Shown here in pieces: positions 1 through 5,959 of a stretch of 6,077 nucleotides of DNA. The DNA is taken from contig NZ_CAMHRZ010000210.1 in the NCBI RefSeq assembly GCF_946187255.1, positions 1 through 6,077 of the forward strand. The letters run 5' to 3'. A model generated the notes under the pieces. That model was not told the origin of the DNA, did no database searches, and was given only the letters and a program-made list of their open reading frames with translations. Origin of the DNA: an uncultured Ruminococcus sp. (GTDB lineage Bacteria; Bacillota; Clostridia; Oscillospirales; Ruminococcaceae). The position numbers were made by a program, and so were the translations under genes. Every line of letters begins with the position of its first letter. The stretch's first letter is position 1.

Positions 1-1739
1 TCGCCCTTGTCGTCGCTGGTCTTGATGCTGCCGCTGCGCTCGTTCATTATGCTGAACAGTGCGCTGTACACATCACCTGCGCTCTTCTTGTCAAAGACGA
101 ACTGTGTCAGGGAGTTATTGAAAAGCTCGTTGGTATGAGGGAGGAACTTGTAATTGGATATCATCCTTGCCCTCTCGTCGATATCATCACTGCGCTTGAA
201 AAAGAACACGAACTGTAAATTTTCGGGCGAGTGATAATAGGAAAGCTCAAACACCACATGGCGTATGAAATTCTCAGCGGGATCACAGCCGCTCTTGTCG
301 GTAAAATCCGAGATAACGCCCAGCGCACCGCAGTGCTTCATCTCAAACAGCAGCGGCGGCAGGTTTCTGGGATTTTTGTAGTCTTTGAGATACCTGAATC
401 CCACCTCTGACTTTGTCTTGTCGGTGCCGCTTATATCCGAAGGGTCGTTATGCGAAAGATTATACGCAAGATCCGAAAGCAGCGAACCGTTGACGCTGTT
501 TACCGATACGATATTTGTCAGCTTTACATTCTTAGCCTTCTTTTCCATTTTGCGGCGCTTGCGTTCGGATTTACGCTGCTTGTTCCTCAACTTTTCATCG
601 GGCTGGTCGATCCTGAAAACGAAATGTGTATCGTCTTTTGGATTTACTATCTCCTCCAGCCTGTAGGTGATGGGTTCGGAAAGGCTGTCCTCTTTCTCCT
701 CACACTGTATCGTGAACAGCGGCTCGATCTGCCTTGACTGACCCAATGAGATCATAAGGAAATCGTCGTCGTTGTGGGAACGTGAGAATATGGAATCCGA
801 TGCATTGCGCACACCGTCAAAAAGCCCCTTGACATTGGGGTATACCGTTTTCAGATACTGGATATCCTGTTTCTGGTAATCCATTATCTGCTTGATCTTT
901 TTGAGTATATAAGTCTCGTAGTTGCTCACCCAGTCGTCAGCCGCCTTGCGGGATCTGCTGCGCTGGCTGATGCTGTTGACAAACATGGTCGTAGCCGATA
1001 CAAGACCCATGCCCACAGACATAAGCACCATGCTGTTGCCCATTCCGCCCATACTGTTTCCCATACGGGTGATAGCTACACGCATACCTATACCCATACC
1101 AATGGTCAGCATGGAAGTCAGCATCGAACCGCCCAGCGCAAGTCCCTCTATCTGAGGGTATTCGCCTGCGGGGGCGATCTCGATAACGGAAGGCTCCACC
1201 ACGTTTATATCGCGGGTGCTTATGTTGTATTCCAGATTTTTCTCCTTTACCACATAGGAGGGAGAGGTCCTCTGTTCGGGGTCGCTGTCGGTGAATATAT
1301 ACGATCTTCCGCCCTCCGTCGCGGAAAGGTCTATATCCATCACTGTGGAGGTAACTATACCCAGTTCCTCCAGTGTAAGGTCGAATATCTTTACGTTGTT
1401 CCTGTCACCGAATTCGGGGATGACACTGTTGTAATCAATGCAGTTTCTGGAGATCAGCGTCTGTTGGATATCCTTGCATTCCGTAAAACCAATGGACTTG
1501 TACTTGAAGTTGATATAGGTATGTGTCTTCAGGTACTCCCTCATTATCTCGTAGCAGTCGGTCATGGTAAGCTCGGCAGAACCGTAGTCAAAGCCGCTCC
1601 TTGCCTTTTTCCTCAGCCCGTAGAACACGCCCTCAGTCAGATCACGCAGGCTTATGCTTTTCAGCACAAGAAAACTCAGTTCGCGCGATCTTACGTCTTT
1701 TGTAAAACGCACCGAGACCATTATCTCATTGTTTTTCAT
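1..1739 (-). CDS. EssC/EccC-type FtsK/SpoIIIE type VII secretion ATPase, N-terminal part (3' end outside window)
   Basis: This is the N-terminal 579 residues of a membrane-bound motor of the type VII secretion family; the ATPase modules would lie beyond the window edge. Residues about 203-219 (GGSMLTSMLTIGMGIGM) and 236-256 form two Met/Gly-rich hydrophobic segments, as in EssC/YukB. They are preceded by an SPSYVVKE-NLEYNI stretch and followed by a helical YETYILKKIKQI... stretch ending in a YPNV motif, matching the post-membrane stalk of that family. Residues about 381-405 are strongly basic (KQRKSERKRRKMEKK). From about residue 455 the pattern PPLLFEMKHCGALGVISDF, then ELSYYHSPENLQFVFFF and YKFLPHT, matches the family's 'LGivG...LA.lHs.ddv...WLPH' domain that precedes the first ATPase. 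The first 137 residues show no FHA domain but resemble a beta-grasp fold, ending in LTLEELGIVTSTVMDI. The ATG at 1737-1739 has a TGGAG SD nine bases upstream. The family call is solid; subfamily and Walker motifs cannot be seen here. Confidence 0.87.
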   Translation of the reverse strand, partial: MKNNEIMVSVRFTKDVRSRELSFLVLKSISLRDLTEGVFYGLRKKARSGFDYGSAELTMTDCYEIMREYLKTHTYINFKYKSIGFTECKDIQQTLISRNCIDYNSVIPEFGDRNNVKIFDLTLEELGIVTSTVMDIDLSATEGGRSYIFTDSDPEQRTSPSYVVKEKNLEYNISTRDINVVEPSVIEIAPAGEYPQIEGLALGGSMLTSMLTIGMGIGMRVAITRMGNSMGGMGNSMVLMSVGMGLVSATTMFVNSISQRSRSRKAADDWVSNYETYILKKIKQIMDYQKQDIQYLKTVYPNVKGLFDGVRNASDSIFSRSHNDDDFLMISLGQSRQIEPLFTIQCEEKEDSLSEPITYRLEEIVNPKDDTHFVFRIDQPDEKLRNKQRKSERKRRKMEKKAKNVKLTNIVSVNSVNGSLLSDLAYNLSHNDPSDISGTDKTKSEVGFRYLKDYKNPRNLPPLLFEMKHCGALGVISDFTDKSGCDPAENFIRHVVFELSYYHSPENLQFVFFFKRSDDIDERARMISNYKFLPHTNELFNNSLTQFVFDKKSAGDVYSALFSIMNERSGSIKTSDDKG

Positions 1740-1745
1740 AAACGA

Positions 1746-3038
1746 TCACTCCAGGATAGTTTTCAGTATCTTCGCAGCCGCCAGTTCAGTATCGGTATTT
1801 ATCTCGGGGACGACTACCTTGACACCCACAGGGGCATCAAGCACAGGACGCTGAAAAACAGCTCCCCCAACTTCGGGGACCATCCTGTCTGCCGCAGCAT
1901 AATTATCCGCTGCGCTTATTTGGGTCTTCATATCAAATGCCGGTATATCGGTATTGGGTATGAAAACCTTTACTACTTCCGGCTTAGCAAGCACGGGCTT
2001 TTCGTATTCCACACTGCCCACCACAGGCGCTGTTACTGCCGCTACATCGGGTTTTGCAAGCACAGGTGCTTCGTATTCAGTTTTGCCAACTACGGGCGCT
2101 GTTACTGCCGCCACTTCGGGTTTCGCAAGCACTGGTGCTTCGTATTCCGCTTTGCCGACAACAGGTGTCGTTACTGCCGCCACATCGGGCTTTGCAAGCA
2201 CAGGCGCTTCGTATTCAGCCTTGCCGACAACGGGCGTTGTTACTGCCGCCACATCGGGCTTTGCAAGCACAGGTGCTTCGTATTCAGCCTTGCCGACCAC
2301 GGGTGCCGCTACAGGTGCCACTTCGGGCTTTGCAAGCACAGGAACTTCGTATTCAGCTTTGCCGACTGCGGGCGTTGTCACTGCCGCAACATCGGGCTTT
2401 GCGAGAACAGGCGCTTCGTATTCAGCCTTGCCGACTGCGGGTGTTGTTACTGCCGCCACATCCGGCTTTACGAGAACAGGTACTTCGTATTCAGCTTTGC
2501 CAACTGTGGGTGTTGTTACCGCCGCAACTTCGGGCTTTGCAAGCACGGGAACTTCGTATTCTGCCTTGCCCACTACGGGCGTTGTTACTGCCGCCACTTC
2601 GGGCTTTGCAAGTGCCGGAGCCTCATATTCCGCCTTGCCCACTTCGGGTACTACCTTATGCCCGCTGATAGTCTTGGGCATCTCGGGCTTGACGTATACT
2701 CCGCCGCTGACTTCGGGCACTACCTTGCAGCCCGCTATGGGGTCGGGCATCTGGGGTATAACGAACTTTCCCTGACCTACATCGGGTACAGGCACCTTGT
2801 TTGCCTTAGGCTTGTTGTTAGCATCAGGCGGCACAAAGTTTACCACGTCCGGCTTCATCGTCTTGGGGATAGGTTTCAGATCCAGCTTCCTGCTCTCCAG
2901 CTTTACCCTTGCAAGTCTTTCAAGATTTTCTATGAAACGCACTCTTTTAAGGTACATCTCATAGTTGTGATCGTATATATCTTTCTGGTCGGGAGTCAGC
3001 TTTGCTATCTCCTCTTCACTAAGTACCCGAAACGCCAT
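1746..3038 (-). CDS. 23-residue tandem-repeat protein of a type VII secretion locus, function unknown
   Basis: I do not recognise a named family. The 430-residue product has three parts. Residues 1-50 form a charged, probably helical head (FRVLSEEEIAKLTPDQKD...). Residues 51-86 are a Pro/Lys-rich linker. Residues 87-412 are a tandem array of a 23-residue unit, followed by a short amphipathic tail (ELAAAKILKTILE). The best-conserved ten units (residues 133-362) begin VGKAEYE, continue with PVLAKP and end VAAVTTPV or close variants. There is no signal peptide, membrane segment, LPXTG or cysteine pattern, so export by the Sec route is not indicated. The balanced Lys/Glu and regular Val/Pro spacing suggest an extended or polyproline-like rod (inference). 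The ATG at 3036-3038 follows a GAGGTGG SD at 3046-3052 with 7-base spacing. The stop lies six bases before the EssC start, so the two genes are almost certainly co-translated. It could be a secreted structural substrate, a spacer in the machine, or a cytoplasmic scaffold. Confidence 0.85.
   Translation of the reverse strand: MAFRVLSEEEIAKLTPDQKDIYDHNYEMYLKRVRFIENLERLARVKLESRKLDLKPIPKTMKPDVVNFVPPDANNKPKANKVPVPDVGQGKFVIPQMPDPIAGCKVVPEVSGGVYVKPEMPKTISGHKVVPEVGKAEYEAPALAKPEVAAVTTPVVGKAEYEVPVLAKPEVAAVTTPTVGKAEYEVPVLVKPDVAAVTTPAVGKAEYEAPVLAKPDVAAVTTPAVGKAEYEVPVLAKPEVAPVAAPVVGKAEYEAPVLAKPDVAAVTTPVVGKAEYEAPVLAKPDVAAVTTPVVGKAEYEAPVLAKPEVAAVTAPVVGKTEYEAPVLAKPDVAAVTAPVVGSVEYEKPVLAKPEVVKVFIPNTDIPAFDMKTQISAADNYAAADRMVPEVGGAVFQRPVLDAPVGVKVVVPEINTDTELAAAKILKTILE
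1953..2642 (-). repeat. Ten tandem copies of a 69-bp coding repeat (23 residues each)
   Basis: Ten uninterrupted 69-bp units run from 2642 down to 1953, in frame with the 430-residue protein. Unit boundaries fall at 2642, 2573, 2504, 2435, 2366, 2297, 2228, 2159, 2090 and 2021. Units 1-9 keep VG-K-[AT]-EYE at unit positions 1-7, P at 9, L at 11, KP at 13-14, [DE]V at 15-16 and P at 22. Position 8 is A or V, and position 15 alternates between D and E. Unit 10 is diverged (VGSVEYEKP..., ending VKVFIPN). Units 6 and 7 encode identical peptides. At protein level the same 23-residue period continues in degenerate form on both sides (1803-2780). Because 69 is divisible by three, antisense frames also stay open, which explains the long plus-strand open frames here. 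Confidence 0.95.
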
Positions 3039-3280
3039 TTTATGTCCACCTCATTTATCCTACACTCGTGAGCTCAAAAAAACTAAAAAAGTCTGATAAC
3101 TTCATTGATCCAAAAGCACCGCTCACTACTTCAAAGCTATCAAACATTAAACTGATATATATAATTGTAGAGCTGTGTGCAGCAGATCTCCCCGCAGGAA
3201 GACCTGCCGCGCTACGGCTCAACTCACCACTTCCCCAAAAGGGGAAGAATGCTTTAAAGATCTATTGTCCGGTACGGATC
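3039..3280. other. Intergenic spacer between WXG100-like gene and repeat-protein gene
   Basis: This 242-base gap is the largest in the cluster. On the minus strand it reads, in order: a short tail after the 103-residue gene, the hairpin-rich element at 3184-3263, an A/T-rich segment with TATATATA around 3156-3163, a T-rich run around 3075-3092, and then the SD of the repeat-protein gene. The A/T-rich part could hold a separate promoter for the repeat-protein and EssC genes, but I see no convincing -35/-10 pair. The T-rich run is preceded only by a weak 4-bp stem, so I do not call a terminator. Whether transcription runs through is open. Confidence 0.6.
3184..3263. repeat. Candidate interspersed palindromic element with three short hairpins, bounded by AGATCT
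   Basis: The segment starts and ends with AGATCT (3184-3189 and 3258-3263). It contains three small inverted repeats: GCAGG-AAGA-CCTGC (3194-3207), GCCG-CGCTA-CGGC (3206-3218) and a perfect 7-bp stem CTTCCCC-AAAA-GGGGAAG (3230-3247). The GGCTCAACTCACC spacer followed by a C-run/A-tetraloop/G-run hairpin has the look of intergenic repeats that recur in genomes of gut Clostridia such as Ruminococcus and Faecalibacterium; that comparison is from memory. No T-run follows the strongest stem on either strand, so a simple intrinsic terminator is unlikely. Only one copy is in the window, so repetition is unproven. Confidence 0.45.
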
Positions 3281-3592
3281 TTACTTTGCCTTCTTGATAT
3301 TCTCAGCGATGCTGTGATCCACGCTTGCGAACTGTGTACGGTTAGCCTCGATCAGATCACCAAAGCCCTTTACCATTGCGGGGATACCCTTCTCGTCGCT
3401 GCTTACCAGGTCAACGTAAGAATTCTGGAAGAACTCCTCAAGAGCGTCCTTAGCCTCACCTTCCATATCAGCGATAGCTGCCTTGAAAGATGTTATGAAG
3501 GAAGTACCTGCGGAAGCGAACTCGTCCTTGATAGTTGTCTTTATAGTATTAGCTGCGTCTCTGACCTCAGCATTCTTGATCATACAATCCAT
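3281..3592 (-). CDS. WXG100-like small helical protein, probable type VII secretion substrate (103 aa)
   Basis: The length, the lack of a signal peptide and the all-helical composition fit the WXG100/ESAT-6 superfamily, small proteins that pair as helical hairpins and are exported by EssC-type motors. Helix 1 spans about residues 6-42 (IKNAEVRDAANTIKTTIKDE...). The turn is MEGEAKDALEEFF at 43-55, where the usual WxG is replaced by MEG. Helix 2 follows with IPAMVKGFGDLIEANRTQF. The C-terminal part carries F88-A-S-V-D92, matching the [YF]xxxD/E secretion signal of type VII substrates, and then SIAENIKKAK. I chose the first ATG (3590-3592) because AGAAAGGAG at 3603-3611 lies 10 bases upstream; starting at Met4 would leave 19. 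It lies 37 bases downstream of the 116-residue gene. The family call rests on pattern and context, not on a perfect WxG. Confidence 0.75.
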   Translation of the reverse strand: MDCMIKNAEVRDAANTIKTTIKDEFASAGTSFITSFKAAIADMEGEAKDALEEFFQNSYVDLVSSDEKGIPAMVKGFGDLIEANRTQFASVDHSIAENIKKAK

Positions 3593-3629
3593 AAAAAATT
3601 AACTCCTTTCTGATATAAGCTTAGCGATA

Positions 3630-3980
3630 TTACTGTCTGTTGACCTTACCCAGCTGGTTGTCGATGCCCTCGTCAGCGGGGATCTGATCGCGGATAGACT
3701 CACAGATGGACTTGAGAGAATCCAGCAGCTTGTATACGCTGCCTGTATCCTTCTGGAGCATAGCGTCGATCTTGTTGTCATAGAATTCCTGAAGTCCGTT
3801 AGCAGCATCACCTGTAAAGTTAGCCTTTACGGTAGCATACTGAGTATCCAGATTCTTCTTGGCACCCTCGATCTGTGTCTTGTATTCTTCGATCGCCTTC
3901 AGTGCCTGTGTCATCATGTCTACTGTTAAATTAATTCTGCCATGAGAACCCATTGTTCCCATTCCCTGTACTTCAGCCAT
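3630..3980 (-). CDS. WXG100-like protein with FTG in place of WxG (116 aa)
   Basis: The product is 116 residues, all helical, with no signal peptide. A Gly/Met-rich lead (MAEVQGMGTMGSHGRINLTV) precedes helix 1 at about 21-54. The tip motif is F55-T-G57 followed by DAANGLQEFYD, the position and context in which WXG100 proteins carry WxG. Helix 2 covers about 62-100. The tail (IPADEGIDNQLGKVNRQ) has no clear YxxxD/E motif, unlike the 103-residue neighbour, so the two may form a heterodimer in which only one carries the export signal (inference). An in-frame ATG ten codons upstream (4008-4010) exists, but a perfect AAGGAGGT SD at 3989-3996 lies eight bases before the ATG at 3978-3980, so the shorter form is chosen. 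Adjacent WXG100-like genes upstream of an EssC gene are typical of type VII loci. Confidence 0.78.
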   Translation of the reverse strand: MAEVQGMGTMGSHGRINLTVDMMTQALKAIEEYKTQIEGAKKNLDTQYATVKANFTGDAANGLQEFYDNKIDAMLQKDTGSVYKLLDSLKSICESIRDQIPADEGIDNQLGKVNRQ

Positions 3981-4106
3981 TTTCAAATACCTCCTTGAAA
4001 ATTGTCTCATTTCCGCGTCGGGTACTTCCCGAAGCTATATTTCTTTTATAATCACAGGTCTGTTATCTCCTGCGAAAATACTTATGTAACTGCGGCTCCT
4101 GTTATA
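3981..4106 (-). other. 126-base spacer before the WXG100-like pair
   Basis: On the minus strand this gap holds an A/T-rich GATTATAAAAG stretch near 4045, a small TCGGG-TACTT-CCCGA inverted repeat (plus-strand 4018-4032) and the SD site of the 116-residue gene. The length and the A/T-rich stretch would allow an internal promoter, which would let the small WXG100-like proteins be made in excess over the other products. I see no good -35 box, and the stem is only 5 bp, so this is a weak suggestion. Confidence 0.35.
3989..3996 (-). promoter_or_regulatory. Ribosome binding site fixing the start of the 116-residue WXG100-like gene
   Basis: Minus-strand AAGGAGGT lies eight bases before ATG at 3978-3980. 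The upstream in-frame ATG at 4008-4010 has no comparable site in front of it, and using it would place this SD inside the coding region. Confidence 0.85.
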
Positions 4107-4421
4107 TCAGAGACCCTTCTGCAGTTCCTCGAAATCCTTGAAGATCTCGTGATAGAAGCCGTCGCCTTTTATAGTTGTCAGTGTGGTGTATATCTGAGTG
4201 ATGACAAGCTCGAGATTTTCTATAGGTTTCAGAACTACATCCTCACCTGCAAGCTCCAGCTCCTTGCCCGACTCACAATCCAGTGCTGTCAGCAGATCCT
4301 TATACAGCTTGGAGAAATCCGTGTACAGTGTCTGTGAACGTGTTACCAGCGCTTCCAGCTTGGTCGAAGCTGTTTCAAAGGCGGTGTCTTTCAGCACAAC
4401 ATCTTTACTGAGTCTCGCCAT
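4107..4421 (-). CDS. Small helical protein of type VII locus, possibly a distant WXG100 relative (104 aa)
   Basis: The 104-residue product starts MARLSKDVVLKD and is mostly helical. A first helix runs at about 12-48, a tip region CESGKELE at 49-56 contains a lone SG instead of WxG, and a second helix (VLKPIENLELVITQIYTTLTTI) is followed by a Tyr/Phe-rich end (GFYHEIFKDFEELQKGL). The helix-turn-helix outline and length suit the WXG100 superfamily, but no signature motif is present, so it could equally be a chaperone or partner of the two WXG100-like proteins. Its ATG (4419-4421) lies inside the last codons of the TPR gene, a 17-base overlap, with GAGGAGGT at 4430-4437 eight bases upstream. This implies translational coupling to the TPR gene and a shared job. 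Confidence 0.7.
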   Translation of the reverse strand: MARLSKDVVLKDTAFETASTKLEALVTRSQTLYTDFSKLYKDLLTALDCESGKELELAGEDVVLKPIENLELVITQIYTTLTTIKGDGFYHEIFKDFEELQKGL

Positions 4422-5931
4422 TCTCTGTTACCTCCTCTGCATCCATAGCCTCTCTTATCTGCTTCATAAGAGGCTCTCTGACACTTCTTGAAAGTGTCTT
4501 ACAATAGCTTATCGCCTCGTCAAATCTCTTAAGATCGATATATGCCTGTACCTTGAAGCCGAATACCGTGATATCCGACGGATCCTTGATAAGCTGTCTG
4601 TTATAGTACTTTATGAGATCCTCATACAGCTTTTCGGGCTCCGACGCGCCCTTATCTACACGCGCCTTCACCTCAAGATACTTGGCTGTATTCACCATAC
4701 CTGCCTCTTTGCTCGTCTGGAGCTTCAGTGCGTACTCTACGACACGGTCATACTTGTTGAGTGCCATATACGTCGTCACATAAAGCAGGTTCATCTTATC
4801 CTTGACTTCATCGCTGAGTTCGCGGGGCTCATTGTCCAGCTTGTATTTCTTTTCAGGCTCCTCAGGAACAGGTGTCATTGCTTCGGGGTCTGCCCCTCCC
4901 TGTTCTTCCAGCATGGTCTTTGTGGCAAGTGCTTCCGCCTGCCTGTTGAGTTCTTCTGAACTCATGGTATCATACTTCGTGGAGCTTGCAGCGAAATAAG
5001 CGTCGCTGAGTGGAGCGTCCATCTGGGGCGGTTCGATCCAGGGCAGTACGGAGAAACCTCCGTTGAAGGACTGCACGGGCTGGTCAGCCGCCTGTAACAT
5101 CTGCAGAGCTTCCTCATATTTGTTAGCCTGCAAACATATCTCCGCGCTCTTCAAATAAGCGTTCATTACCTCGTTGATGGTGGGCTTTGTGGACTTCAGT
5201 CCCATATCCAGCATTATCAGTGCAGCCACCAGGTGGTCGGAGGCATTATCCTTTTTGTATACCTCCAGCTCATAATCAGCCACGCTGAAATAATACTCCA
5301 TCGGAAGCTCTCTGACGTACTTTTTAGCCCTGAGCAGCTCCTTGTTCGCTTCCTCCAGCTCACCGAAATGAACGAGTATGGAATAAGCAAGATCATAGCC
5401 CTCATAGGCTGTAGGTGCCAGCTGCTTTATCTGATTTGCGGTCCTGAGTGCGTCGCCGTATCTTCCCGCCATCGAGCAGGCAACTGTCTTGTACATCAGC
5501 AGCTCCATATCAGGCTCGCCGCTTTCCTGAGCCTTTGCGAAATTGATGATAGCATCGTCATAACGCCCCAGTTCCTGATCCACCATACCTAATGTACGGT
5601 ACATACCGCTGAGATGACCCTCTGACACCTCGTATTTTTCGGCTTCCGCAAACACTTCGAGAGCCTTTGCAGCTTCGCCTTTACTTCCCAGTGCAACACC
5701 CAGTTCCACATACCTGTCACCGTTGGTCATATCACATTCCAGAGCTTTCCTGAAATAGAATATAGCCTCGTCATAGTCTTCCATCGCCTGATAGGCTTTG
5801 GCAGCCAGTTCCAGCGGTTCCGGGTCATCGGGCTTCAGCTTGTGGCCTTCCTTGCCGTTTTCGGCAGCCATCTTGAAGTCACCTGTGATAAAGGCGTTTT
5901 TGCCCAACGCTATCAGCTCATCATAATCCAA
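4405..5931 (-). CDS. TPR-repeat cytoplasmic protein of type VII secretion locus (508 aa, TTG start)
   Basis: The product is soluble, acidic and rich in tetratricopeptide repeats, which usually form a protein-binding superhelix. Repeats are visible at about 3-36 (ending KLKPDD), 37-70 (AYQAMEDYDEAIFYFRKAL), 71-104, 107-138 (LGRYDDAIINFAKA) and 142-175. Further helical pairs occur around 254-285 (NKYEEALQML), 375-405 and 453-486 (DLKRFDEAISYCKTL). A low-complexity acidic/proline segment at about 342-372 (DPEAMTPVPEEPEKK) separates the N- and C-terminal repeat domains. There is no signal peptide or membrane span. The start is TTG (5929-5931), with GGGAGG at 5940-5945 eight bases upstream. An in-frame TAA 15 bases further upstream rules out a longer form, and the first in-frame ATG would delete most of the first TPR. 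It leads the visible cluster and overlaps the next gene by 17 bases. A role as adaptor or chaperone for the small helical proteins is inferred. Confidence 0.85.
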   Translation of the reverse strand: MDYDELIALGKNAFITGDFKMAAENGKEGHKLKPDDPEPLELAAKAYQAMEDYDEAIFYFRKALECDMTNGDRYVELGVALGSKGEAAKALEVFAEAEKYEVSEGHLSGMYRTLGMVDQELGRYDDAIINFAKAQESGEPDMELLMYKTVACSMAGRYGDALRTANQIKQLAPTAYEGYDLAYSILVHFGELEEANKELLRAKKYVRELPMEYYFSVADYELEVYKKDNASDHLVAALIMLDMGLKSTKPTINEVMNAYLKSAEICLQANKYEEALQMLQAADQPVQSFNGGFSVLPWIEPPQMDAPLSDAYFAASSTKYDTMSSEELNRQAEALATKTMLEEQGGADPEAMTPVPEEPEKKYKLDNEPRELSDEVKDKMNLLYVTTYMALNKYDRVVEYALKLQTSKEAGMVNTAKYLEVKARVDKGASEPEKLYEDLIKYYNRQLIKDPSDITVFGFKVQAYIDLKRFDEAISYCKTLSRSVREPLMKQIREAMDAEEVTENGETQ

Positions 5932-5939
5932 TTTATCAG

Positions 5940-5956
5940 CCTCCCGTTATCCTCCC
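5940..5956 (-). promoter_or_regulatory. Tandem Shine-Dalgarno sites before the TTG start of the TPR gene
   Basis: Two GGGAGG copies occur on the minus strand, at 5951-5956 and 5940-5945, separated by ATAAC. The proximal copy is eight bases from TTG at 5929-5931 and is the likely working site. The distal copy is too far away for this start and may serve as a standby or competing site. Confidence 0.7.
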
Positions 5957-5959
5957 GCC

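Noticed and set aside
385..1155. Plus-strand frames of 77-95 codons
   Set aside because: They are antisense to the EssC-like gene. The Met/Pro/Ile-rich 922-1155 frame is the complement of the membrane segments.
1953..2642. CRISPR array
   Set aside because: The 69-bp units are contiguous without spacers, vary at third positions and encode a continuous protein.
1464..3071. A 535-codon plus-strand open frame, and other plus-strand frames over 1954-2775 and 2054-2668
   Set aside because: They lie antisense to the 69-bp repeat gene. A repeat period divisible by three keeps antisense frames open, the translations are Cys/Arg/His-rich or low-complexity with no family resemblance, and the minus-strand gene has a good SD and operon fit.
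3075..3100. Terminator at the minus-strand T-rich run before the repeat-protein gene
   Set aside because: The only stem in front is AAGT/ACTT, about 4 bp and A/T-rich, too weak to call.
3230..3247. Rho-independent terminator at the 7-bp CTTCCCC stem
   Set aside because: No T-run follows on either strand, so a canonical terminator is not supported.
3068..3613. A 181-codon plus-strand open frame
   Set aside because: It crosses the intergenic spacer and then runs antisense to the 103-residue WXG100-like gene. No SD precedes it, and its middle is simply the translated hairpin element.
4008..4010. Upstream ATG extending the 116-residue WXG100-like protein to 126 residues
   Set aside because: The perfect AAGGAGGT SD lies between this codon and the ATG at 3978-3980, and the added residues (MRQFSRRYLK) do not resemble the start of a WXG100-like protein.
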